Positions 12,166 to 24,525 of a stretch of DNA of 64,000 nucleotides are shown here, piece after piece. The translations under genes were made by a program, and so were the position numbers. Source of the stretch: Glebionis coronaria. Its lineage: Eukaryota; Streptophyta; Magnoliopsida; Asterales; Asteraceae. The stretch is from the NCBI GenBank assembly GCA_025667525.1, contig CM046878.1:402621275-402685274 (forward strand). Reading direction: 5' to 3'. Below the pieces are notes generated by a model. It searched no databases. It worked only from the letters and a program-made list of their open reading frames with translations, and was not told where the DNA came from. The number at the start of each line of letters is the position of its first letter. The stretch's first letter is position 1.

Positions 12166-12409
12166 GAGCCTATTTTCCAAAATGTGGGACCCACTAGGTC
12201 CAAATAAGTTCAATCCACTAGAAACCGAGCTTGTATCTTGGCTTTGTCGATATTTTCTTCATTCTCGTGTCGATTTTGCCGGTTTCGTGAACCTTGGTAC
12301 CTACACACATAAAACAACAAACAAACGTATACAAGGCATTTTTGATACATTTATTGCATTTATTTATTGTTTTTAGATACAATTGATATGAGTAAAATTA
12401 CTCATATCC

Positions 12410-14929
12410 GGTAGCTAGCCTGGAACTCATTTACCCATTTAAAACAGCGTGTCGTCACAAAAATCACGCTAAATATATCCCTCTCATACATAAATTTGCT
12501 TGCCAATCAATGTGACACAACTAGGATAAGCCGTCAAGACGCGAACTGGGGTGATCTTCCCCAAATAGTACTATTATATGCATAAGCATCTACCTACTCC
12601 CGCTAGTTCACAATTCATGCTAATGGGACTTATAGTGACATAACCTAACTAATAATAATCAATTTCAATCATTCATTGGGTCATCCAATCAATCGGGTCC
12701 ATATCAATAAGCATACAGTCAGGACCATTTGTGTTCTATTTTTATTAAAACTTGCATGTTATCTCCCTCGCGGGTTTATAAAACATTTCATAAAACATTT
12801 AAAAGAGTGAGAGGCTATGAACTCACGTTGGTTAGGAAAGGCGGATTATGGGCAATTAGGATGTACGGTACGTGCCTCGATCACAGGAAACCTAAACAAA
12901 TAATACTCGATCTTAGACTGTGTCGAATAATATTTATAAAAAGTTGGTATGTATATGTAATGATGTCATAAACATGATGATCAAGTGGGTTTTTATTCCT
13001 TTGTACAACATTATTAGTTGTTAAGTATTTAGTTACTTAGTCTAATCATACTAGTTTTAGCCTATGTGTATGTTAAGGCCCAATAGGCCCATTAAGAGTC
13101 CAATATCTTTTTATTAGTCCCTTTATTTATTTAGGACCAGGACTCTAATCATATGTTAGGCCCAAGTGGGTTGAGACCATGAGCAAGTCCAATAGTGCTA
13201 AACTAAACTAGTTGGGCCTAGTGGTCAAATAAGGCTAATTTTGGTCCATTACGGGTCCATATGTTACAAAGCTCGGGTTTGTCGATTTTTACTTGTTAAA
13301 TGTATTTACATATGAGTAGATGTTCTATAAAAATGTTACATTAGATGGGTCCGACCATCTAAGTTTTATTTGGTGAAAACGCCATTCTTTCGGTTTTAGC
13401 CGAAAAGACGTAAAAATCATATACATAGTTTGTAGTTAGAAAACTAGTTGAGTTTTGCTTTTATAAAATGTGGTATTTATTTATTATAGTATATAAACAT
13501 ATTTTATAGTAGTTATTATCATTTATTTACTTTTACATACTTATTTTATATAGTAATTTACTTCTAGTGGTCTTTTAATATTATATAACTTGTTGTCAAA
13601 TCTGATGTAAAAAGTAATGTCTACCATTTTTATTATATCTTGAGTTCTACAAGGAGTTAGAACCCCAAATTTAAACTGTAGAAACTAAATGATATGCTCC
13701 TATAATTAACTCTTCTATGACTCCTTTTCAAACAGCCTCTAAATATCAGTTTTAATTCATCCAAAACAGATCAGTCATATTAGTACCTCAAAAGTATTTT
13801 GGCCATATCTTGCTTATTTTTTACATTCTATTGTGTGGCCAATTCACCACTTGTCTGAAAATCATTTATCTATCATTATATCAAATAATCTAATCCATTT
13901 GATCAACTCAAAATATTGAAACTTACTGTTTTTAACAGCCTACTCATCTAGTGATGATTTTAACATCTTTTACTTGTAGATTTAACCTTATCAACTGAAT
14001 CTAATGACATGAAATCCCCATGCAATCACTTGATCATCATTCATAGATCTCTTACATATAAATTTGGAAATAAATAGACAAGTACTTTTACAAAAATAAT
14101 AGGATGATAGAAAGAAGACAATCTCTATCCCAACCAAAGTGATGAAAATGATGAGATTTGGATGAACAAGCTTGACCTATGCACCCAAATATTTAACTTT
14201 GCAAGACAACTTTTTGAAATCTTCCAGTATATAAACTCCTTCTTGAAAATCAGCCCTATAACTCCAAGAAAACCTCTTTTCACAAGTTGGAATCACCTCC
14301 AATCATCCTCCTTTTATGTAGTTATCATCATATGTTGATTGTAGATTAAGTTGTGGGTTAAAATTTGATGAAGATGGAGATATGGTGGTGGTTATGGACG
14401 GCAACAAGAGGGAGGGGGAGAGGATTTTGTGAAAACTTATTAGCTACACTTGCATGTATGAGAAGTATGTGTGAGAAGTGAATGTTTTGTACCTTGAGCT
14501 TCCATGAGACAAGTGTCTCATGTTAGCTTAATATTTTGACACCAAAGGGTGTCTCCCCTTTGTTAAATCCGCCCATAGTGGGGGTGGGACAATTGTAAAA
14601 CTTGTTTCATCCCCATTATTTTACGGTTACTCCTCGATTCTAGTTTCCTCAATTTACGTGCCATCGGGTCAATTACGAAAAACGTTTTGGCAAATTATAA
14701 AACTACGGCACAAAACGATTCTAATAAAAATTGTCTCATAAAAAATGGAGCACAAAAGCGTAAATACGTAAATCTATGGTTTCCGGTTTAATCGTAAAAG
14801 ACGTTGAATTATGCACGTAAGCCCTAATTTCTTCTCAAAAGTGAGTGAGTTCATAAACTAACAATAAAGTAATGATTATAAATAATACTTGAGAGTAAAA
14901 TAACGACCTCAAATTGATGGATTGTCACA
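12410..14929 (-). repeat. Chromovirus relic 3' LTR, truncated by Athila-1
   Basis: It matches 20826-22715 plus 34063-34683 at roughly 93-95% in sampled stretches. Near 14300 it retains the uninterrupted sequence of the Tekay target, showing CATCC only once. The 12729-12971 ORF has a counterpart in the other LTR (21144-21365) but belongs to LTR sequence and shows no protein similarity, so it is not called. Confidence 0.88.
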
Positions 14930-14946
14930 TCATTTCCCCCTAAAAA
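14930..14946 (-). other. Polypurine tract of the chromovirus relic
   Basis: The minus strand reads TTTTTAGGGGGAAATGA immediately before the LTR start TGTGACAATCC. Confidence 0.8.
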
Positions 14947-15439
14947 GGATCTTTTTCCTCAAAGATCGATTCATCTTACTACTCGTTTCTTATAGAGCCA
15001 AAGACATGTGGGCATTTCCTCCACATTCGGTCTTTTCCCTTAAGTGTAATTCATTATAAAACACGAGTTTCATCAAACATAACTATGGGAATACGATCAT
15101 GCTTAAGTTGACTTACTTTCTCTTTCCAGGATGTCCACGGGTTTTTGATGAATGTAACTTTTCGCCGACCCAAACATAATTAAGAAATTATCATATTTTC
15201 ACTTGATAGACATTTTATCAAGTTTGATATACGGAACATATTTCATGCAGCTCTTGAAGTCCTAGGGTAGTCTAGCTTATATGCCTCTCGGACCAAATCT
15301 TTACATTATCTCAATGGTCCCATACAACCGGGACTTAGCTTCCCACGATCTTTCAGATCATCAATACATCTTTCCACTATGAAAATTCTCGGCATAACTT
15401 TGCTACTCATCCTGCACTTCAAGATACACATCTCACATT
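14947..15439 (-). other. Relic 3' noncoding and decayed C-terminal integrase region
   Basis: No open frame is seen. Position between integrase and polypurine tract implies a remnant integrase C-terminus and 3' UTR. No clear chromodomain could be read. Confidence 0.4.
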
Positions 15440-17920
15440 CACATAACCTCCTGCCCACTACAGGCCGTCAATAATCGGATCCTAATTTCCACAATCATTT
15501 CAGGTCTCGTGGGTCGGGTATCTTCATCCCAACTCCTACCTACAGATGCTCTTAAACTTTTCTTTATATAGATCCTCGCAAGGTTTGGTCTCAATCCTAA
15601 AGTGATAATTATCAATGATAACCTATCCAAAGGAAAGTGCTTATCCTATTTATTACCAAAGGTCAATCATACAAGCATAAAACAAGCCTTCTAGTGTCTG
15701 TATCGTTTCTTCATCTTGTCCCTCCGATTGGGGGTGGTAAGCAGTACTTATATAAAGATTTTTTCCCAATGACCTCTGATGGAATCTCTAGAATTTTGAT
15801 GCGAAGCGAGGATCTTGATAGAGATGATCGATACAGGCACATCATGCTTACACAAATCCTTTAAATACAAATGAGCCAACTTCGCCATCGAGAACCTATC
15901 ATTAATTGGAATGATATGTGCAGATTTGGTTAGTCTGTAGACGATGACCCAAATCGAATCAAATCCAGATGATGACCTTGGAAGATTTGTGATAAAGTCC
16001 ATGGTGATTCTATCCCACTTCTAAACAGGAGTAATAAGCTGTAGAAGTAATCCTGATGGATTTTGGTGTTCAACCTTGACCTTCGTAAAAGTTGGATATT
16101 TACTAACGTATGTGGCAATGTCTGCTTTCTTATTTGGCCATCAGTACAACTTCTTAAAATAAAGATACATTTTATCAGAAATGGCATGAATAGAATACTT
16201 AAACTTATGAGATTCCAGCATGACTAAATCTCGAAATCCTCCATATTTAGGCAACCACAAACGGCCTTTTAAACACTTAACGCCATCGGCTCCCATCTCT
16301 AGTGGTTCTCATTAGCCGTGAAACCCTTCATCATCTATATTATGCTTCTTACAAGCATCGGCGATTTCTAAATTACTCGGGCAAATTATTCTACACGGTC
16401 ATTATTAAGGAACACATCCTAATTGGTTCTTTATCTTTTCTACATAATGCGTCAACAACTACATTCACCTTCCCCGATGAAATAAATATCATGACCATAA
16501 TCACTCAGAAATTCTTACTTCATATTTCTAAGTTTTATTTTCGTCTCAACTATTATCTTTATTAGTTTTTCCCAGTCCGACGTTTAAAATGTCGATAAAT
16601 ATTACAAGTAATTATACAATAAATATTTAATTTATGAAACGTAAACGTTAATTTTTTAAATTTCTCAGCTAGTCCAATTATATAAAATTGTTCAAATTAA
16701 TTTGAATTTTGTTAACACGATCTTCGTTGATTTATCGAAAATAATTAACAAGATCCGTAAACGTTCGAAAAATCTTTGTTTAAACTTTGGTCAAAAATTT
16801 CTTAGTTGAAGAGCAAAAACTGCCACTCTAAATTCCAAGTCATGGGTTATATGGTTTCCTTAATTCCTCCTAGGTTGTCTTGAGGTATACGCAAACATCT
16901 AATCCTAAGGGAGTTTAGTTAAATGATCTGGATATGAGGGAATAATTCCTTAATAATCCTTCGATAAACATCTGTCAAACCCCAACATCTTCGCACTTCC
17001 TCTTTGGTATAACCCAAAGGCTTAATTGCTCCGATCTTTTAAGAGTCAACATAGATTCCACTACCGTTAATCACATGGTCAAAGAATGTAAGGGATCAAG
17101 CCTAACATCCCACTTTAAATATTTAACGCACAATGTTTCACACCTCAGCTAGATCAAGGTAGTCTACAAATGATTACTAAGCTTCTTCTTATTGTTGGAA
17201 ATAACCAGATGGTCCTTAATGATCACAAGCATGAACTTATCAAAATACAGCTTACACACGCGATTGATAAAATTGATGAATGCGACCAGTACGTTGGTCA
17301 ATCCAAACGACATCATATGAAACTCATAATGTTCATTACGAGTTCTGGATGTAGTGACTGGAATAGATAATCTTCTTTGCGGACGCGAATTTGATGATAA
17401 CCATAACGTAGATCAAATTTTTGAATACACGCTAGAACCTTGTAAATGATCGAACAAATATTTTATCTTGGGTAATGGATATGAATTTTGATCGTCAATT
17501 TATTCAGTTCACAGTAATCAATAAATAAAAGGAATGATAACACCATAGCTCTTCATGATGACGAGCTCGGTAGAATAAAAGCTTTCTCCGACAACTCTCT
17601 CAGTTGCACGGTAACACTTTTGATTCAGATGGTGCTGACGTTTAGTGCACATGCCACAGGTGCAACACTGGGAATATAATCAATACTAAATTCAACTTGC
17701 CTTATTGGCGGAAGTCTAGGTAATTCATAGCAAATACCTCAGAAAGTTTCAGATAGTAGGAACATCTTTTAATAAATTCACCTTAGGTTCTTTCTAGATT
17801 ACAAGATCTATGACTAGTTCACAACCATTCATGGTATAATTTCAAGCCTAAATGCAGGATACGATCACCCATCGGGAATTATTTAGATCGCCTTTGATAA
17901 TCAACATCTTATCTTTTAGG
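15440..17920 (-). pseudogene. pol: Heavily decayed protease-RT-RNase H-integrase
   Basis: Fragments read in expected order on the minus strand. Protease tail and RT start lie around 17900-17600. RT has MSFGLTNV at about 17320, a decayed DDIL-like segment (VIIKDHLVIS) at about 17220-17190 and the VYRRII segment near 16960. The RNase H end has VDALCRKDKEP near 16440. The integrase core has MDFITNLPRSSSGFD and IWVIVYRLTKSAHIIP (about 16002-15900) followed by VPVSIIS. Stops and frameshifts occur every few tens of codons. The RT and integrase style is chromovirus-like. This is far more decayed than the LTR divergence suggests. Confidence 0.8.
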
Positions 17921-20045
17921 GGAATTCTACTCGTGCTCCCATCAATTAAGACAATGAAATCATGTCATAATCAACCAATCCATCTTACTGGCACTACCAA
18001 CCTTCCAGTTTCATTACCGTTGATAAGACAAGAACTTCTCAAAAGACTAAGAATAACTCGTAGCCCTTCACAAATCAAGGATATCTGGAGACATATCTAA
18101 CATTAAAAGAGTAAGGTCAACACATGATTATCACAAGAGAATGTCAAATTAGATAAAGACGAAAATATTAACGAACATGGATATATCCCATGTTTTCATG
18201 ATTTGTGTATGCATCCGAAAGCACCTCGGATCGTTACCCATGTCATTCAAATGGAATCTAATCAAAAGAGATGATAAGAACATCGATACACCCAGTCGGG
18301 TATCAACACTCGATAGTTAGAAAAGTTCCAAAGAATCTTGCCATGAAAGAACTGAACAAGAAGGGGATGTTAATTTTCAAATAAGACAATATCCTCAGAT
18401 GAGTAAATTCAATTCGGAAAAATGGTGCGGGCACATATGTAGGTGTCTCTAACAATATGTACCTATTTTTGCACTTCTAGCAGATCTCATAAAAATTTAA
18501 TCTTTCATAACTATAAAGAAAAATTTAGTGTTTATTAACAACTTCATGGTGACTACTAATCAGCCTTGCATGGTCCCTTCCAAATTTACGTAGGCGCGCT
18601 TCTATGAAAAACTTAGGATTAACGATGCAATACTCAGTTCGTCAAAATTTTGTCATCATGTTTAAAATATATATTCATGTTTAATTATGAAATAAAATTA
18701 AAATGATTTTACCGAAATGTTCATCATTATGAAAACATTTCCATTTACAAGATGTTTAATAAAAACTTTATTTCGATAGTAATTACTTAATAGTACCGAT
18801 TTAAATAACTCATATGAAAATAAGAATTTCATATTTTCCCCAGTTGATATTGTATTACTTATAAAAACAACGAGTGGTCTGTAAAAGAGTGATGAAGAGT
18901 TGTTCACCAAGAACTAATTACGATATGATAGAAAATGAGCTTAGCCAAATAATCATGAGGTTCATGACATCGATGGCACTCGGGAATACGAAAGAATAAT
19001 TCACAATGCTACTCAAATCGAGATGAGTACTCGTTCAATGGTTGCATCACTAATGCGAACATTAGGAAGAAGCAAGAAAAGATAGATAACAACGATACAT
19101 GTAGAATTTAGCAATCGAAGATAGTCTTTTCATTGATCACAAACAAGTCAAAAGTTGTATCGTAACACATTACATGTCATCATCTAATGTTATACATTTC
19201 TAAGGACTCGTCCTACCAACTAATATCTCAGTTAAGTTAGTGATTTCAAAAGATACTACAATGAATACTAATCTACAAGAGTCATTAGGTGTTCCACATG
19301 TCCCGGAGGATCTATCGGTCCCAATTCAGAAGAAGATTTCTTCAACTTATTTCTTGGACACTGGGCATCCTCGTCATTGGACAATGGCCTAGGAACAACC
19401 CTTAACATGAACCAACAATCATTTAAAACCTTATAATTCAACCACAGGACTTAACGACTTTCTCTTAACAATCTCGTATTCCATACGAGTTAAATTTGAC
19501 TTTATTCAAGTTTCAACCAACTTATACTCAATGCGACATCCTACCTCATTCTCCAATACTTTCAACCTTATTCTTCGGCTTTGGAAGGCAATAAAAGCTC
19601 CACATGAACAACACTTAGTTTCCAATTCTATAGCTCTTATAACAATAGTTATCAAATGAGTTACGAGTTGGAAATGACTCACACATTCAATTAGACTTCT
19701 CGGAAAGGTACAAGTGGCATGAGGCTTTTGGTTAAAGGTTCCAATGACAGCCTCAAGTGCAACATTTACCTTTTCGATTTCAAATTTAAGAATTGGGTGA
19801 CAGCGATTCAGATGACACATTTCTAGAGTATTCTACTCTTTGATTCTTGGAGGAACGATACAATCGTTACACTTGTGTACTCGTTCATTCGATCAAATCT
19901 AAGTATGATATTCTCTTACTCTTTTACATTTGTTACTTTAATTACTATGTTAGGCTAAGCTATTTGTGACTATATGGGTATGTGACTATGATTAGTGATG
20001 ATGCTATGATATGATCCTTTATAATTGATTTCAAGATAATGTTGT
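17921..20045 (-). other. Relic 5' internal region, no recognisable gag
   Basis: About 2.1 kb where gag and the leader should lie. I see no capsid or zinc-knuckle signature in any frame. The longest minus-strand frame (19820-19506, 104 codons) has no recognisable domain and is not called. No tRNA-iMet PBS is readable next to the inferred LTR edge, so either the PBS has decayed or the edge estimate is slightly off. Confidence 0.45.
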
Positions 20046-22715
20046 TGTAACACCACCAAATGTTCACATTTAGAATCAGCGGAAGAGTCGTTGGTGCTAC
20101 AGGATAGCACATTACTCAAATCATAGACAATGCTTAAAAATCGCGTCGTTTAATAACAAAGCATTTTTCCATTCATAAATATCAAATTACATAGGTCCTC
20201 AGGTTAAAGTATGTCTTACAAATTTACAAAACATTTGAATGAAATTTTTATTTAAATGCGGGCCATAAACTCTTGTCGTCTTCCCGAGAATTACCTTCAA
20301 GTACCTGAGATAAAACAGGTTAAAAGTCAGCAAAACGTTGAGCGAGTCCATAGAGTTTAATAATAACCATTAACATAAAACCTATATTTAATCATTACCG
20401 AAAAGCATTTTGTACAATTTTTTGTTGTAGACCATAATATAGGCCAAAAACATTTTATATGAATCATTTTCGTAAATCATATCATAGGCCAAAAACATTT
20501 TATACGAATCATTGCCGTAAATCATAGCATAGTCCTTTGCCGTCAAGCCATAATACGAACCATTGTCGTAACAGCACCATACAATACGTTTTATAACGTT
20601 GTATATAGTATAATAAAAACTGTTATATAAAACAGTTACGTAAAACCATAACACAGGTATAATAATAAATAAGACCACATATTGCTAGTCAGGAAATATA
20701 TTATAATTCAAATCATATATCATACACTATTCCTGAGACCGCAACCTCAGTTTTACCATTATCATTATTATTATCGGTTTATTATAAGCAGTATGACATT
20801 GTTACCTTTCTATAATATATATCGAGTAGCTAGCCTGGAACTCATTTTCCCATTTAAAAAAGCGTGTCGTCACAAAAATCACGCTAAATATATCCCTTTC
20901 ATACATAAATTCGCTTGCCAATCAATGTGACACAATGGGGATCAGCCGTCAAGACGCGAACTGGGGTGATCTTCCCCAAATAGTACTATTATATGCATAA
21001 GCGTCTACCTACTCCCGGTAGTTCACAATTCATGCTAATGGGACTTATAGTGACATAATCTAACTAATAATAATCCATTTCAATCATTCATTGCGTCATC
21101 CAATCAATCGGGTCCATATCAATAAGCATACAGTCAGGACCACTTGTATTCTATTTTTATTAAAACTAGCATGTTATCTCCCTCACGGGTTTATAAAACA
21201 TTTCATAAAACATTTAAAAGAGTGCGAGGCTATGAACTCACGTTGGTTGGGAAAGGCGGGTTATCGGCAATTAGGATGTACAATACGTGCCTCGATCACA
21301 GGAAACCTAAACAAATAATACTCGATCTTAGACTTTGTCGAATAATATTTATAAAAAGTTGTTAGGTATATATAATGATGTCATAAACATGATGATCAAG
21401 TGGGGTTTTATTCCTTTATACAACATTATTAGTTGTTAAGTATTTAGTTACTTAGTCTAATCATACTAGTTTTAGCCCATGTGTATGTTAAGGCACAATA
21501 GGCCCATTAAGAGTCCAATATCTTTTTATTAGTCCATTTATTTATTTAGGACCAGGCCTCTAATCATATGTTGGGCCTAAGTGGGTTGAGCCCATGAACA
21601 AGTCCAATAGTGCTAAACCAAACTAGTTGGGCCTAGTGGTCCAATAAGGCTAATTTTGGTCCATTACGGGTCCATATGTTACAAAGCTCGGGTTTGTCGA
21701 TTTTTACTTGTTAAATGTGTTTACATATCAGTAGATGTTCTATAAAAATGTTATTAGATGGATCCGACCATCTAAGTTTATTTGGCGAAAACTCCATTCT
21801 TTCGGTTTTAGCCGAAAAGACGTAAAAATCATATACATAGTTTGTAGTTAGAAAACTAGTTGAGTTTTGCTTTTATAAAATGTGGTAATTATTTATTTTA
21901 GTATATAAACATATTTTGTATTAGTTATTATCATTTATTTACTTTTACATACTTATTTTATATAGTAATTTACTTCAAGTGGTCTTTTAATATTATATAA
22001 CTTGTCAAATCTGATGTAAAAAGTCATGTCCACCATTTTTATCATACTTGAGTTCTACAAGGAGTTAGAACCCCAAATTTAAACTATAGAAACTACATGA
22101 TATGCTAAACAATTAACTCTTCTATGGCTCCTTCTCAAACAGCCTCTAAATATCAGTTTTAATTCGTCCAAAACAGATCAGTCAGATTAGTACCTCAAAA
22201 GTATTTTGGCCATATCTTGCTCATTTTTAACATTCCATTGTGTGGCCAATTCACCACTTGCGTGAAGATCATTTATCTATCATTATATCAAATAATCTAA
22301 TCTATTTGATCAACTCAAAATATTGAAACTTACTGTTTTTAACAGCCTACTCATCTAGTGTTGATTTTAACATCTTTTACTTGTAGATTTAGCCTTATCA
22401 ACTTAATCTAATGACATAAAATCCCCATGCAATCACTTGATCATCATTCACAGATCTCTTACATATACATTTGGAAATAAATAAACAAGTACTTTTACAA
22501 AAATAATAGGATGATAGAAAGAACACAATCTCTATACCAACCAAAGTGATGAAAATGATGAGATTTGGAGGAACAAGCTTGATCTATGCACCCAAATCTT
22601 TAACTTTGCAAGACAACTTTTTGAAATCTTCAAGTATATAAACTTCTTCTTGAAAATCAGCCCTAGAACTCCAAGAAAAATGCTTTTCACTAGTTGGAAT
22701 CACCTCCAATCATCC
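20046..22715 (-). repeat. Chromovirus relic 5' LTR, distal part
   Basis: 20826-22715 aligns with 12411-14305 of the 3' LTR. 20046-20825 has no partner in the window because Athila-1 interrupts the other copy. It starts TGTAACACC on the plus strand, giving the TG...CA ends expected of an LTR. The segment 20400-20560 holds a short imperfect tandem repeat built on GGCCAAAAACATTTTATA. The bases CATCC at 22711-22715 are the left target duplication of the Tekay element. Confidence 0.72.
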
Positions 22716-22976
22716 TGTAAAACCCGCCTGCTTTTACCATGAACAGTACATATATAATCGTACGGACATGATTAAAACATTCCTAATATAACATGTTTAC
22801 GTTTCACGGATGTTAATTACAAGTATTACGTACGTGTTATTACACGATAAGTATTTAAGAGGATTAATACACGATAATTATTATCAACAATAATTATAAT
22901 CACGAACATCAAATCATGAACGTTTATAATCACGAACATATTATTATGTATTTACGTAGTTATGATTACGGTTACG

Positions 22977-22984
22977 TATAAATA
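22977..22984 (+). promoter_or_regulatory. Tekay LTR TATA box
   Basis: TATAAATA, 261 nt from the LTR start, conserved as TATAAATA in the 3' LTR near 31270. Confidence 0.55.
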
Positions 22985-23484
22985 TATATTACGACATGAA
23001 CGATAGATAAATAAATCACGTAAACACGACACGAGAACAAGTAAATAATTCGAAAACGAAAAAACAATGGGTTCCCCATGTGGGCCCCACATACCCGCAA
23101 CATGAACAAACAAAGGGGCCAAGCCCACTTTTGTTTTAACTAAAATCGAAAAAGAAGGGAAACATATTTTCATAATTATAGAAAAGTTAGAAAAACACAA
23201 ACCCTAGCCTCCTTTTCCTTCTCCTTTGGCCGCCGGGTATAATCACAAAAGAGGGGTGTTCATTGATTTTTAGTGATCCAATTCTTGCAAGATCGTTCGT
23301 GTTATCATTCCTTTTGTTTCACGCATTCGGTAATCCTTAAACCTTTTTCTTTTTAATTAATTATTGGATCAAGAACACATGAAATCATGGGTTTATTAAA
23401 AACTATTATTAAAACATGTTAAGTAAAACATGGGGGTTAAAAACATGTGGCTTAGGGGTGTTTTGGTTCGGCCGACACACAGAA

Positions 23485-23833
23485 CCGAGAGCCCCAGGCT
23501 CTCGGCTAGGTTTGTTTCACACCAACAGCCGAGACCAAGTGGTCTCGGTGTTGTCTTGGTGGTTCGACAGCAAGAAAAAGGGACCCCGACGCATGTCGGG
23601 GTTGGTCTTGTGGTTTGGGGGTCTCAGCTGAAATCAACAAGCACCACCGGCATAAGCCGGTGGCTAATATGAAGAAGCAGGGGGATCCGCGGCATGGACA
23701 TCAGCTAGCCAAGGACCAAGGGACCACCGGCTTAAGCCGGTGGCACATTTACACAAACAGTGGCAACCGGCCAAACCGGTTCGACACTGTTAAGGGGGTG
23801 TTTGTTGGTCCGGTTCAAGGGGTTTCACGGACC
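23485..23833. repeat. Array of seven GC-rich hairpins in the Tekay LTR
   Basis: Hairpins at 23485-23505 (9-bp stem, loop CCA), 23529-23548 (8 bp, AAGT), 23584-23601 (7 bp, GCAT), 23644-23663 (8 bp, ATAA), 23724-23743 (20-bp perfect palindrome), 23756-23791 (outer 7 bp and inner 6 bp, nested) and 23807-23833 (6-bp arms). Stem sequences differ except that the fourth and fifth share CCACCGG. All lie downstream of the TATA box and so probably in the RNA leader. Confidence 0.85.
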
Positions 23834-24320
23834 GGTTCATGACATGTTTATATTTAGAACACTGGTTCGGTTCACGACTTATTTAATTTTTACAAGTTAA
23901 TTATTTTTATTAGCTAAATATTTACAAGGTTAATTAAATTAATTTAACATGCTATATAATTAATTTAATTTAGACATGACTTAGGTTAATTATTATTAGT
24001 AATAATACATGATTATAACCTAAGTATTTTATGATTTGATTAAGACTAAAGTAATTAATTAATTATTAAAATATGACATATAATTATTAATTTACATGAC
24101 TTAGGTTATTAATATTAAATATTAATACAAGTTTTAACCTAAGTATTATTAATACTTTAATTTAATTAAATCATGTTAAATTTTATTAAATCTTATAGCA
24201 TATAGTTTATTTAATTTACATGTATTAATTAATAAACTATACTATTAATCACATGACTTAGCATATTAATCAGTAAAACTTAAGCTTATATTATTAGCTT
24301 AATAATCCAGCTTATTTCTA

Positions 24321-24525
24321 ATTATGGAAACTTTATATTTATAGAAACTTATTTATTATAAGCAGCTAATCTATTTATGGAAACTTTCTAGTTTTAGAAA
24401 CTTATTTATTTTAGGCAGCTATTCTATTTTAGGCAGCTATTCTATTTTTGGAAACTTTATATTTTTGAAAACTTTCTATTTTTTGAAACTTTCTATTTTA
24501 GGAAACCTACTATTTTTAGTAAGAT
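24321..24525 (+). repeat. Degenerate ~19-bp tandem repeat in the Tekay 5' LTR
   Basis: Repeated GGAAACTTTCTATTTTT-like units with interspersed AGGCAGCTATT. The 3' LTR counterpart (about 32612-32825) has a different unit arrangement, with several successive TTTTTGGAAACATTCTA copies, as expected of replication slippage. Confidence 0.7.

Larger units (their letters stand above)
1..12409 (-). mobile_element. Athila-1: Ty3/Gypsy Athila-type LTR retrotransposon, 3' LTR cut by window start
   Basis: Order on the minus strand: 5' LTR (12409-9670), tRNA-Asp-type PBS (9662-9645), gag, protease, RT, RNase H, integrase (8994-3405), a long 3' noncoding region, polypurine tract (1420-1407) and 3' LTR (1406-1, continuing outside the window). 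The Athila assignment rests on the PBS, the DLGA protease motif, the long LTR (2.7 kb) and the absence of a chromodomain. Frameshifts and stops break every coding block, so this copy is not autonomous. Homology between the flanking chromovirus LTR and its partner stops exactly at the right end, so Athila-1 is inferred to have inserted into that LTR. The left target duplication lies outside the window. Confidence 0.92.
9670..12409 (-). repeat. Athila-1 5' LTR (complete, ~2.74 kb)
   Basis: In element orientation the LTR starts at 12409 and ends with CACATCA at 9670, next to the PBS. The terminal base at 12409 is C on the plus strand where the other LTR has A, so the usual TG start is lost in this copy. 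It contains the inverted repeat, TGGGCY cluster, telobox, TATA box and an antisense tRNA-like sequence. The interval 9720-10130 is very AT-rich, with no other structure seen. ORFs at 10272-10550 and 12125-12376 are not conserved and are not called. Confidence 0.9.

Noticed and set aside
19506..19820. 104-codon minus-strand ORF as relic gag
   Set aside because: No capsid or knuckle signature. It is in roughly the right place but cannot be supported.
20817..20826. Taking 20826 as the inner edge of the relic 5' LTR
   Set aside because: Homology ends there only because Athila-1 interrupts the other LTR. The sequence lacks LTR-like ends, whereas 20046 gives TG...CA.
23644..23743. MITE or foldback transposon in the Tekay LTR
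   Set aside because: No target duplication or long terminal inverted repeat encloses the hairpins, and they occur in both LTRs as part of the LTR.
23416..23842. Overlapping ORFs in the GC-rich part of the Tekay LTR (also 31704-31990)
   Set aside because: Open frames on both strands reflect GC-rich hairpins with few stop codons, and the arms encode meaningless peptides.
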